Shown here: positions 1-7,140 of the stretch, piece after piece
Numbering within the stretch: position 1 is the first letter of the stretch
Layout of the letters: the number at the start of each line of letters is the position of its first letter
DNA from: Verrucomicrobiaceae bacterium
Lineage (GTDB): Bacteria > Verrucomicrobiota > Verrucomicrobiia > Verrucomicrobiales > Verrucomicrobiaceae
NCBI GenBank assembly: GCA_016795365.1
Contig: JAEUHN010000053.1
Span: forward strand, 60,099-124,098
DNA: 64,000 nucleotides
Direction: 5' to 3'
Program-made: the position numbers and the translations under genes
The notes under the pieces: model-generated
The model's input: the letters and a program-made list of their open reading frames with translations, nothing else
Databases searched by the model: none
What the model was told of the DNA's origin: nothing

Positions 1-132
1 CACATCCAAGAGGTGCTCCAAGTCTCTCGTCGGTATGAACAACGGTGAGTCCTTGGATAACAGATCGTAGATATTGAGTCCGCTCTGACGGATGGCTGCC
101 GCGTAGTCGAAAGCTGAGGACGACGCATTCAT
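1..132 (-). CDS. 5' part of a gene translationally coupled to the XRE regulator (possible restriction endonuclease or toxin)
   Basis: An open frame begins at the ATG at 132-130 and runs off the window edge after 44 codons without a stop. The ATG overlaps the TGA of the upstream XRE gene in an ATGA arrangement, so the two are almost certainly cotranslated. The visible N-terminus contains the stretch IYDLLSKDSPLFIPTRDLEHLL. A short XRE regulator of about 75 residues overlapping the next gene is the classical layout of a controller (C) protein and its restriction endonuclease in type II systems. From memory the IYD...FIPT..LE.LL pattern also occurs at the start of some uncharacterised restriction-type proteins. 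Both points are inference, and a toxin-antitoxin or other partner is equally possible from 44 residues. Confidence 0.5.
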   Translation of the reverse strand, partial: MNASSSAFDYAAAIRQSGLNIYDLLSKDSPLFIPTRDLEHLLDV

Positions 133-356
133 TTCACCCCATCCTTAGTGAGCAGTTGCGGGACGCTGACGCTCATTGCATTGGCAAACAGCTCCAGCGT
201 AGCGAGCGAGATATTGCGCTCACAACGTTCCACCTGTCCCACGTAGGTCCGATGCACGCCACACTCGATGGCGAAGTTGTCCTGAGACACGCCAACTCGA
301 GCACGATACCGCTTCACATTGTCCGCTAGGATCTGACGAAGGTTCGGTTTAGCCAT
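129..356 (-). CDS. XRE-family DNA-binding regulator, C-protein-like
   Basis: The protein has 75 residues and consists almost only of a helix-turn-helix domain. Residues about 8-65 carry the XRE pattern, with VSQDNFAIECGVHRTYVGQVERCERNIS spanning the two recognition helices; the HRTYVGQ.ER..RNIS signature is typical of this family and common in controller proteins of restriction-modification systems. It should bind operator DNA as a dimer and control itself and the coupled downstream gene. Its stop codon overlaps the start of the partner at 132. No methyltransferase is visible within the window on this side, so the restriction-modification reading cannot be confirmed; it would have to lie beyond position 1. 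Confidence 0.85.
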   Translation of the reverse strand: MAKPNLRQILADNVKRYRARVGVSQDNFAIECGVHRTYVGQVERCERNISLATLELFANAMSVSVPQLLTKDGVK

Positions 357-937
357 GATTGACCCTTGTCCGCATGATGACCATGAGGCGACCGACTCTG
401 AGTAGCATTTCGGGACCGGGGGGGCAGTTGAAGCTGGAGTCCTTGACCTCAGAGTCCTCGCGGCGTTGTTCGGAGCCGATGGAGACGGTTTAGGTTGGCC
501 AACACAACTCAGGAGGCTTGGCGTGGGCCAATCAGGTCCGGGGTCTCAGACCCCGGCTTCAACGGGGGGGAATCAGGCGGGCGGAAACGAGTGTCCGCGC
601 TTCTCTCGGCACTGAAGTTCCAAGAGTGCCGCATGAAGAAAATGAGGCATGCCAAGAAGTGCTCCTGGATGCGACCGTAGTTCATCGCCTTGCGCGGTGG
701 CCATTCGTGCGGTCGCCGCCGTTGGAGGGGGGATTGGTGATGCCGAAGCTGATCAGTGAGTTTTTTCGTATAGTGAGCGGACGCTCCGATGTGAAGTCGT
801 TGAGGGGCTTGGGTAGAGAATGGCTAGTGAAAGGTCGTATCTGTTTTTCACAGGGGTAATGTGGATATTTTCACTTTCTGCGTCACACGGCGTGGTATTT
901 TCGCGTAACACCCTTATGGGAACCATCGCTCGGGACC
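357..937. other. Intergenic region without a convincing gene
   Basis: About 580 bases separate the XRE gene from the next HTH gene. Open frames of 61-113 codons occur on the plus strand, but their predicted products are rich in Arg/Gly/Pro, lack recognisable domains and overlap each other, so I do not call them genes. The only clear structure is a perfect inverted repeat near 538-556. Promoters for the divergent flanking genes must lie here, but I see no clear consensus hexamers. Confidence 0.5.
538..556. repeat. Perfect GC-rich inverted repeat (hairpin)
   Basis: CCGGGGTC (538-545) is followed by a 3-base loop and GACCCCGG (549-556). No T-tract follows on either strand, so it is not a standard intrinsic terminator. 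It could be a protein-binding palindrome or a residue of a mobile repeat. Confidence 0.5.
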
Positions 938-1246
938 ATGTCGCGCCGCTCTTTCCATGACCTGCCTGCGGAGGAAGTTTTCCGGCGCTGCCGGGAGCGG
1001 CAGCGATCATTGATCTGTGCGGCGCAGGTCCTGGTGCTGAGAGAGGTGATGCGGCTCAAAGCCTGGACTGTCAGGGATTTGAGCCGCGCTTCGGATGTTT
1101 CGCGGGCCATGATTCAGGCGATCCTGCTGGTGGAGAAGTTCCCCACGGTGGACTGCCTTTCCCGCCTGGTGGAGGCGCTGGGCATGGACCTGTTTGAGCT
1201 GGATTTGATGGCAAAAATCGAACTCGATCGAGCAAGGCCACTATAG
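938..1246 (+). CDS. Small HTH (XRE/Cro-like) protein
   Basis: The predicted protein has 102 residues. Residues about 35-90 resemble a helix-turn-helix of the Cro/XRE class: MRLKAWTVRDLSRASDVSRA, then a short gap, then PTVDCLSRLVEALGMDLFEL. The DLSRASDVSRAMIQAIL segment fits the two helices, although the usual polar residues of the recognition helix are partly replaced. The N-terminal 30 residues are basic and unmatched. It lies alone ahead of the tandem-repeat region. A DNA-binding regulator is the best reading, but its target cannot be told from the sequence. Confidence 0.6.
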   Translation: MSRRSFHDLPAEEVFRRCRERQRSLICAAQVLVLREVMRLKAWTVRDLSRASDVSRAMIQAILLVEKFPTVDCLSRLVEALGMDLFELDLMAKIELDRARPL

Positions 1247-1285
1247 GAGCCTTGGCATAAGCAGGGCGGCTAGTAAGATGGGGGT

Positions 1286-1981
1286 ATGACGTGTGTCTCC
1301 GGTCATCTCCGCAGTCGTGAGAACGAACTACAAAGGCGGACGTGTGGCCGTCAGGTGTTTGCCGGACCTGCTACAAGAGGCCGGGGATGTCTGGGGGAGG
1401 GTGAACATCAGGAAAACACTCGGTCACGGGCGAGGGTGAACCTTTCCGAGGGCGGCCCGCTGTCCGCCTCGTTTCGGGGGCCGACAGGTGGGCTCCAATC
1501 GAGGTTCGAATTGGGCGAGGGGAGTCTCCGGGCGGTGAAATCGAGACTCGAATCGGGCGAGGGGAGTCTCCGGGAGGTGAAATCGAGAGTCGAATTGGGC
1601 GAAGGGAGTCTCCGGGAGGCGAAATCGAGACTCGAATCGGGTGAGGGGAGTCTCCGGGCGGTGAAATCGAGAGTCGAATTGGGCGAGGGGAGTCTCCGGG
1701 AGGCGAAATCGAGAGTCGAATTGGGTGCGGGGAGTCTCCGGGAGGCGAAATCGAGACTCGAATCGGGCGAGGGGAGTCTCCGGGAGGCGAAATCGAGACT
1801 CGAATGGGGTGCGGGGAGACTCCGGGAAGTGAAATCGAGAGTCGAATGGGGCGAGGGGAGTCTCCGGGAGGGCGGATCGAGGCTCGATTTCCGGGGCGGA
1901 GGCGTGCGGGGGCTTGGTTTTCCATGTTCGTCAGGATGGACCGGGCGTCCTCCCACTCCTCAACCGACTGACGACGCATGA
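1286..1981 (+). CDS. Doubtful repetitive ORF with 14-residue repeats
   Basis: A frame of 231 codons starts at an ATG preceded by GGGGG and spans a 42-bp tandem repeat. The repeat would encode copies of a 14-residue unit of the form KSR(L/V)E.GEGSLRE(A/V). Because 42 is a multiple of three, the repeat keeps other frames open too, including two long ones on the minus strand, so length alone is no proof of coding. Differences between units change residues in this frame (Leu/Val, Ser/Leu/Trp, Glu/Ala), which argues against strong selection on the peptide. In favour, its TGA overlaps the ATG of the next gene in an ATGA pattern. I treat it as possible but unproven. Confidence 0.3.
   Translation: MTCVSGHLRSRENELQRRTCGRQVFAGPATRGRGCLGEGEHQENTRSRARVNLSEGGPLSASFRGPTGGLQSRFELGEGSLRAVKSRLESGEGSLREVKSRVELGEGSLREAKSRLESGEGSLRAVKSRVELGEGSLREAKSRVELGAGSLREAKSRLESGEGSLREAKSRLEWGAGRLREVKSRVEWGEGSLREGGSRLDFRGGGVRGLGFPCSSGWTGRPPTPQPTDDA
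1499..1900. repeat. 42-bp tandem repeat (minisatellite), nine full units plus a partial
   Basis: Units begin with TCGAG at 1499, 1541, 1583, 1625, 1667, 1709, 1751, 1793 and 1835, exactly 42 bases apart. A tenth, incomplete unit starts at 1877. Each unit contains CTCCGGGAG or a variant, which is a small palindrome, and TCGAGACTCGA, a second one. Units differ at a few sites only (ACTC/AGTC, TCG/TTG/TGG, GGC/GGT, GAG/GCG), arranged irregularly, as expected from slippage and unequal exchange. There are no spacers. Confidence 0.95.
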
Positions 1982-3003
1982 ACTGGGATGAAGGCTTCTG
2001 GGACCAGGGGACTTGGGATGATCCAGGTCCGTCTGCCGGTGGTCTGCTCCCGCAACCGAAACGCAAACTGAACCGACGCACCATGGCATCCAACCCTACC
2101 CCTGACGATAATGACCTCCTGCAAGCTCTGGCGGAGGACCTGGCTGATGGCAATCACCTGCACGAGGTGGCCATCGGCATCAAACAGAACACGGAGGCGG
2201 TGATCCGGGCCGCCAATGACGGGCTGACGGCAGCCGCCCAGGCCTACGCGGCAGCGCGTCTGCTGGTGAACGAGCGCTACACGACGCTGCAAGCCGCTGA
2301 CCTGACGGGCAAGAACGTGCTCAAGGGCTGCAAGCTGCGCTTTGCCAAGCTGTATGGCTCTTTCTACAATGCGCAGTGGCAGGCCACGGGCTGGCCGGTG
2401 GGCAGCACTGCGGTGCCTGATCTCCAGGACGTGCGGTTCACCCTGCTGAACTCGCTCAAGGTCTGGTTCACTGCGAACCCGGCGGCCGAGAGTGCCGACA
2501 TGGATGCGACGGCAGCTCTCTGCGCCGCCTCCCACACGTCCATCAGCAATGCCCGTGCGGCGGTGAATCAGGCGGAATCGGCGGTGTCCACCGCGAAGGC
2601 CGCTGCCGAGTCTGCCGCACGCACGCTGCGCAAGCGGGTGCGGGGCCTCATTGACGAGCTGGGCACGGTCCTGGCGGAAGACGATGTGCGCTGGGCGGAC
2701 TACGGCCTGAACGTGCCCGCGAACCCGGTGGCACCTGCGCCGATCGCGAGCGTGACCCTCACGGCCTCGGGCAATGGAAAGGTGTTTGTGGAGTGGTCCT
2801 ATGCCACTCGTATGACCGGCACCCGACTCCTCACCCGGCGCGTGGGCACAGATGATGAGTTTCAGAACGCGGGCCCGGTGGACGGTCTGGAGAAGATGCT
2901 CAGCGGCTTCACTCCCGGCATCACGCTGCAGGTGAAAGCCATTGCCTACAATGACGGCGGCGATGCGCCGGACAGCCCGGTGGCCGAGGTGGTGGTGACC
3001 TGA
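1978..3003 (+). CDS. MNWDxGFWD-type protein with alpha-helical core and C-terminal fibronectin-III-like domain
   Basis: The protein has 341 residues. It begins with the Trp/Asp-rich motif MNWDEGFWDQGTWDDP, followed by a basic linker. From memory such an N-terminus recurs in uncharacterised Verrucomicrobia proteins, which supports the ATG at 1978. Residues about 45-230 are Ala-rich and helical, with a stretch like NQAESAVSTAKAAAESAA that looks like a coiled coil. The last about 95 residues (ASVTLTASGNGKVFVEWSYA...) resemble a fibronectin type III domain. There is no signal peptide. The start overlaps the stop of the preceding repeat-containing frame. Function is unknown; related proteins might be structural or phage-tail-like, but that is a guess. 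An alternative start is the Met at residue 36. Confidence 0.7.
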   Translation: MNWDEGFWDQGTWDDPGPSAGGLLPQPKRKLNRRTMASNPTPDDNDLLQALAEDLADGNHLHEVAIGIKQNTEAVIRAANDGLTAAAQAYAAARLLVNERYTTLQAADLTGKNVLKGCKLRFAKLYGSFYNAQWQATGWPVGSTAVPDLQDVRFTLLNSLKVWFTANPAAESADMDATAALCAASHTSISNARAAVNQAESAVSTAKAAAESAARTLRKRVRGLIDELGTVLAEDDVRWADYGLNVPANPVAPAPIASVTLTASGNGKVFVEWSYATRMTGTRLLTRRVGTDDEFQNAGPVDGLEKMLSGFTPGITLQVKAIAYNDGGDAPDSPVAEVVVT

Positions 3004-3034
3004 GCCGTCCCCTCTGGACCGCCCGCTCTTTGGC

Positions 3035-3114
3035 GTCGCTTCGAGTGTCACCCGAAGGCGAGTGGCTCCTCGGCTCCGTTGAGGGAAGCGACTTCGACTG
3101 TCAGTCGAAGCTAC
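3035..3114. repeat. 80-bp REP/BIME module 1
   Basis: This is the first of three homologous 80-bp modules. The left arm (3035-3057) is GTCG followed by a hairpin of CTTCGAGTG type, with one mismatch. The right arm (3090-3114) is the inverted copy ending in CTAC, that is GTAG on the minus strand. GTAG followed by a short palindrome is the hallmark of REP elements recognised by RAYT transposases; in this arm the foot has decayed to GTCG. Confidence 0.85.
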
Positions 3115-3137
3115 TTCGGCAGGGCCTGCGGCCTGGC

Positions 3138-3217
3138 GTAGCTTCGAGTGTCACTCGAAGGCGAGCGGTGCCTCGATTCCGTTGAGGCCTGCGACTTCGA
3201 CTGCCAGTTGAAGCTAC
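3138..3217. repeat. 80-bp REP/BIME module 2
   Basis: The left arm starts with GTAG and the hairpin CTTCGAGTGTCACTCGAAG at 3138-3160; the right arm is inverted and ends with CTAC at 3214-3217. The whole 80 bp aligns with the other two modules, including the central GGCGAGCGG..CC segment. It lies 23 bp after module 1. The CTAC at its end provides, on the minus strand, the TAG stop codon of the adjacent RAYT transposase. Confidence 0.9.
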
Positions 3218-3864
3218 GCCGACTCAATCTTTCGGTAGCAATACTCCCCCTCGCGAAGACGAGCCTTCACTGGATTATCGGCGATATAGCGGCGAAACGC
3301 TCGCAGTTCGATCTCATTACGGACGATGTGGTCGTAGCTGTGACGCTGCCAGAAATCACCCGTGCGACCTAGCAAAGCGTTGATCTCGCGAGCGGACTGG
3401 CGTTTGCGGCTTTGGAGGATGTCCTCCAGTTCATGCTCAGGCAACGGCGTGAGCAATAGATGCACATGATTGGGCATCACGATGAGGTCGCCCAGCTCAT
3501 AGCGTTGACCGTGGAAGTGCTCCCAGGATTCAGTGATCACATGCTGACAACGCAAGTCGCGCAGCACACAGGAGCCGTGCCCCTCATCAAGGTAGGTATT
3601 GAGTTTGCGATTGAAGTGCTTCATGAATGCGCGCTGCTGGGTCGGATCGAGCTGGGAAATACCGTCGGCCGAGGCATTCACCTCGATGCCTTGGATGAGG
3701 AGCCATTCGAGCTTCTCACGCTCCCATTGCTCCAGCACCCGCTGCGGGATGGAATCACCCAGGCGGTAAGTGACAAAGTAGGTGCAGCCCTCCTGCCGCC
3801 AGTGAGGGAGCGTGGTTGCGTAAACGCGCACCGGCCTGCGCTCATGGAACGGCTGAAAGGGCAT
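3214..3864 (-). CDS. REP-associated tyrosine transposase (RAYT, Y1_Tnp family)
   Basis: The protein has about 216 residues if it starts at the Met at 3864 (MPFQPFHERRPV); a longer frame reaches 3924 but would run towards the right-hand REP module. It contains the HUH metal-binding motif as VMPNHVHLLLTP, with the hydrophobic-His-hydrophobic-His core. Near the C-terminus are conserved features of the TnpA_REP group, GDFWQRHSYDHIVRN and RRYIADNPVKA. The presumed catalytic Tyr lies in the SYDH segment. Such enzymes nick single-stranded DNA at a GTAG next to REP hairpins. Three 80-bp modules of that kind flank the gene, which fits a RAYT-REP unit (REPtron). It is likely chromosomally resident rather than a typical insertion sequence. 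The TAG stop is part of module 2. Confidence 0.92.
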   Translation of the reverse strand: MPFQPFHERRPVRVYATTLPHWRQEGCTYFVTYRLGDSIPQRVLEQWEREKLEWLLIQGIEVNASADGISQLDPTQQRAFMKHFNRKLNTYLDEGHGSCVLRDLRCQHVITESWEHFHGQRYELGDLIVMPNHVHLLLTPLPEHELEDILQSRKRQSAREINALLGRTGDFWQRHSYDHIVRNEIELRAFRRYIADNPVKARLREGEYCYRKIESA

Positions 3865-3927
3865 GCAGAAAAAGAGTCGCTCGGACGGGTAGTCGAGACT
3901 CGCCGTAGATGATGAAGGTCTCAAGGC

Positions 3928-4007
3928 GCAGCTTCGAGTGTCACTCGAAGGCGAGCGGCGCCTGGGTTTCGTAAGGGCCTGCGACTTCGACTCCCAGTCG
4001 AAACTAC
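3928..4007. repeat. 80-bp REP/BIME module 3
   Basis: This module lies on the other side of the RAYT gene. The left arm starts with GCAG plus the hairpin CTTCGAGTGTCACTCGAAG (3928-3950). The right arm ends in CTAC at 4004-4007 and is inverted. It aligns with modules 1 and 2 over all 80 bases. Its CTAC supplies the TAG stop codon of the heme-binding protein gene to the right. Confidence 0.9.
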
Positions 4008-7000
4008 TTGGGCATCGGCACTTGCACCGGGTGCATCAGGTAGGCGATCAAATCCCGAACCTGATCCGGTCCCAGCGCGAGGAATAGTCCCTCGGGCATC
4101 ATCGACATCGGCGACACATCTTCCTTCACAATCTCACTCTTCTCGGCGGTGATTTCTTCGGTCAGCGTGCGCAGGGTCAAAGTGCGATCCGTGCGCGCTT
4201 TCACCACGCCGCTCATCACTCGTCCATCCTTTAGCGTCAGGATGCTCATGCGGTAGTCAGCGGAAACGACACCGCTCGGGTCAGCAATGTTCTCCAGCAG
4301 GTAGTCGAGGTTCGCGCGACCGGAGCCGGTGAGGTCCGGCCCCACCTTGCCGCCTTCGCCATACATGGTGTGGCAGGACGAGCACACGCCCGTGAAGAGC
4401 ACGCGACCGAGGCTCTTGTTCGCCTTCGCGAGTTCCGCAGGCGTGAGCTTTGCCTTGAGGTCCGCGATGAGCTTCTGCTTGTCGCCAGCCGACTCGCGCA
4501 ACTCGCCCCATGCAGCGGTGAGTTGCTTCGTCAGCGCTTCGTCGTTGAAGCTCTTGATCTGCCGCGCGTGGAAGGCGGTCAAATCGGTGCGCGCGATCTT
4601 GCCGTCCGCGATGTCCTTCAGCAACACGGAGGCAAACGCAGGCCGCGCCACCATTGCGTCGATCACTGCCGCGCGGGCGTTGTTGGAGAGACTGCGGTAG
4701 CGCTTCACCAGCTTGTCCGCGATGGCCGGATCATCGAACAAAGCGAGGCCACGCACGGCGGTCGTATCCAGCTCACGCGTCTCGAGCGCCGCCTCGCAGA
4801 TCGCCCGCAGCTCCGGTGGACGTGCCTCGATGAGTGTCTTCAAGGCTGCGACACGAGCCGGAAGCTCTGCTGACTTGTCGAGCGCAACAGCGCGCATCTC
4901 GCCCACTGGAATGCCATCGCCGAAAATGATTCGGAGTTTATTCAGCTCTGGCTGAATCAATTTATCATCTTGAAGACCAAGCGAGAAAAAGTCCCACATG
5001 TTAGGACTTGGTGCCTTTCTCCAGCCATTCAGGGCCTTAACCATGCCTAGAACAATGGCTCTTTGGAGAGCTGGCTTCATGCCGAGGCCAGAACCAATTT
5101 CGAGCAGTTTGTCGAGCAACTCAGGCTGCTTCTCGATCTTCAAAGCGAAGCTGCGTGCCATCCACTCGTAGATCTGCGGGCTATCGGTTTGCTTCGCCAC
5201 TTCGAGCGCGGACATCGGCTTGCTCTCGATCACCGGACCGATTCCGAACCAGATCAAGTAGTCGAGCGTATGGCTCACGTCCGCCGTCGCGCGCGGTGCC
5301 AACGCACTCGCGAGAGCAATGCGCTTGTTCACGGGCAGACGTTGCAGCGTCGATGAAAGCGTAAGCTGCACGAGGCCCGAGGAATCAGACTTCGCGAGCG
5401 CGATGAAGCGTTGCAGCAGTTGCTCGTGTGCCTCGTCCCACGTCGTCATCCGCACGCGACCGCTCATGTCGTCGAGACGCCAGTCATCGGTCAGATGACG
5501 AATGATCGAGGCTCTAATGTGCTCGTCCTTCTCGTCGCTCAAAGCGCCAACAAGCACTTTGGCATCCACGAAAGTGTCCAGGAGAGGTGCTTGATAGGCT
5601 CGCTGCCGAATAACTGACGATTCTGCTTTCGCCAGTAACTCCATGACGCCACCCGCATACTCAAAGATTGCTTCGCGGGACGGTTCTTCCTTCACCGCTT
5701 TCCTTCTCAAATCGGGATCAAGGCTGGGAATCGAAACCCAGCGGTTCTGTGCCTGTCGCCAATACCAAGGATTCGGGTTCTTGAGGAGGCGTATCATGCC
5801 TTCGGCACTGAGCGTCGTGAGGTCACTGAAGTCAGGCTTCTTCGCCTCCCCATAGCTCACCTTGAAGATGCGCCCGCTCGTCCGATGCACACCTGTGCTC
5901 TCGTGGCACTCGCCGGTGTCGCTCCAGTCGATGATGAAGACGTTGCCGTCGGGTCCTTGGCGAATGTCGATGCCGCGGAAGAAGGGGGCGCTGGCGTTGA
6001 AGACGTCGGGCTCGTGCTTGCCGACGTAACTACTGCCGTGCGGCTCCAGGCGCTCCACGTTGGTGCGGCGACCGTGCATGTTGAGCGTGAGCAGCTTGCC
6101 GCGCCAGTAGTCGGGCCACTGGTTGCCTTGGTAGATCATCATGCCGATGTGCGCGTGGCCGCCACCGAAGGCATCCGCGTTCTGCGCCTTGGACTTCTGC
6201 CAGCCGCCTGCCGTGTCGAAGTGGTAGTGGTCTGCGATCATGTCGAGGCGATCGAACACGTTCGGGTTCAGCGAGGGACTGGAGTCCTTCAGATGCGCAC
6301 CAGGGATGAGGTGCCAAAGGTGGCCGGTGACCGTGTTGATGAAGAAGCCCTCGCCGTTCTCATCCCAATCGTGGCCCCAGGGATTCGTCGTTCCATGCGT
6401 GAGCACTTCGGCGACCTTGGTCTTCGGATTGAAGCGAAAGATCCCGCCCTTCATCGGCACGCGATCTTCATCGGGTGTGCCGGGCACGCCGATCTTCGCG
6501 GGGCAGGAGTGACCGCAGCGCCCGTAAAGCCAGCCATCGGGACCCCAGCGCAAGCCGTTGGCGAAGTTGTGGTAGTTCGCCTCTGCCACGGTGAAGCCAT
6601 CGAGCACCACCTCAGGCGCAGCATCGGGCACATCGTCTTCATTTTTGTCAGCGATGAAGAGAATCTGCGGCGGCGCGAAGAGCCATACGCCGCCGTGCCC
6701 GACCTCCACGCTTGTGAGCATCTGCACGTCGTCCGTGAAAACCTTGCGCGACTCCGCTTTGCCATCGTTGTCTTTGTCTTCGAGGATGATCACGCGATCA
6801 CGCAGCGCGAGGTCAAAGCGCTTTGAGCGCTCGGCATACGTGTAGTTCTCCGCGACCCACATGCGGCCCTTGTGGTCCCAAGCCATCGCGATGGGATTCT
6901 GCACGTCCGGCTCAGCGGCAAACACTTGGCACCGGAACCCGGCGGGCATCTTCATCTCCTTCGCTGCCTGCTCGGCTGGCATCGGAGCGCCTTCGCCTTG

Positions 7001-7084
7001 CTCGGTGTTGTAGGGCGTGGGGAAGTCGGCGGCAGAAACAGAAACGGCAGCGAGAAGGTGGAACCAGGGGCGCATGACGCGCAT
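4004..7084 (-). CDS. Exported PVC-type heme-binding protein with N-terminal propeller and CxxCH domain
   Basis: The protein has about 1,026 residues when started at the ATG at 7084 (MRVMRPWFHLLAAVSVSAADF, a signal peptide); 7075 is an alternative. A longer upstream frame exists but would run into the preceding gene. The N-terminal about 400 residues form the membrane-bound dehydrogenase-type propeller of Planctomycetes/Verrucomicrobia (TIGR02604-like), with GFRCQVFAAEPDVQNPIAMA, the calcium-type loop EDKDNDGKAE and repeated NGLRWGPDGWLYG. The middle is helical, HEAT-like. The C-terminus holds a cytochrome-c-like domain (TIGR02603-like) with CSSCH near residue 900 and GPDLTG following. It probably acts in the periplasm in oxidation of sugars or related compounds; the substrate is unknown. 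It follows the propeller-methyltransferase gene by 56 bp and is likely cotranscribed with it. Confidence 0.88.
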   Translation of the reverse strand: MRVMRPWFHLLAAVSVSAADFPTPYNTEQGEGAPMPAEQAAKEMKMPAGFRCQVFAAEPDVQNPIAMAWDHKGRMWVAENYTYAERSKRFDLALRDRVIILEDKDNDGKAESRKVFTDDVQMLTSVEVGHGGVWLFAPPQILFIADKNEDDVPDAAPEVVLDGFTVAEANYHNFANGLRWGPDGWLYGRCGHSCPAKIGVPGTPDEDRVPMKGGIFRFNPKTKVAEVLTHGTTNPWGHDWDENGEGFFINTVTGHLWHLIPGAHLKDSSPSLNPNVFDRLDMIADHYHFDTAGGWQKSKAQNADAFGGGHAHIGMMIYQGNQWPDYWRGKLLTLNMHGRRTNVERLEPHGSSYVGKHEPDVFNASAPFFRGIDIRQGPDGNVFIIDWSDTGECHESTGVHRTSGRIFKVSYGEAKKPDFSDLTTLSAEGMIRLLKNPNPWYWRQAQNRWVSIPSLDPDLRRKAVKEEPSREAIFEYAGGVMELLAKAESSVIRQRAYQAPLLDTFVDAKVLVGALSDEKDEHIRASIIRHLTDDWRLDDMSGRVRMTTWDEAHEQLLQRFIALAKSDSSGLVQLTLSSTLQRLPVNKRIALASALAPRATADVSHTLDYLIWFGIGPVIESKPMSALEVAKQTDSPQIYEWMARSFALKIEKQPELLDKLLEIGSGLGMKPALQRAIVLGMVKALNGWRKAPSPNMWDFFSLGLQDDKLIQPELNKLRIIFGDGIPVGEMRAVALDKSAELPARVAALKTLIEARPPELRAICEAALETRELDTTAVRGLALFDDPAIADKLVKRYRSLSNNARAAVIDAMVARPAFASVLLKDIADGKIARTDLTAFHARQIKSFNDEALTKQLTAAWGELRESAGDKQKLIADLKAKLTPAELAKANKSLGRVLFTGVCSSCHTMYGEGGKVGPDLTGSGRANLDYLLENIADPSGVVSADYRMSILTLKDGRVMSGVVKARTDRTLTLRTLTEEITAEKSEIVKEDVSPMSMMPEGLFLALGPDQVRDLIAYLMHPVQVPMPK

Positions 7085-7140
7085 CCTAGAGGGCTTCTCG
7101 CTGCCGTAAAGCTGTGCGGAGCAAAGTCCACCCAGGGGCA

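Noticed and set aside
495..859. Short plus-strand frames in the first intergenic region
   Set aside because: Overlapping frames of 61 and 113 codons without domains or clear start signals; the hairpin at 538-556 lies inside them.
1499..1900. Possible CRISPR array
   Set aside because: Units are directly contiguous, with no unique spacers, so it is a tandem repeat.
1371..2153. Long minus-strand frames over the 42-bp repeat (260 and 182 codons)
   Set aside because: They exist because a repeat of 42 bases cannot shift frame. The longer one runs into the MNWDxGFWD gene on the opposite strand, and the composition (Pro/Ser/Arg/Ile) is that of an antisense reading.
1960..3051. 363-codon minus-strand frame opposite the MNWDxGFWD gene
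   Set aside because: Arg/His/Ala-rich with no family features; shadow of the plus-strand gene.
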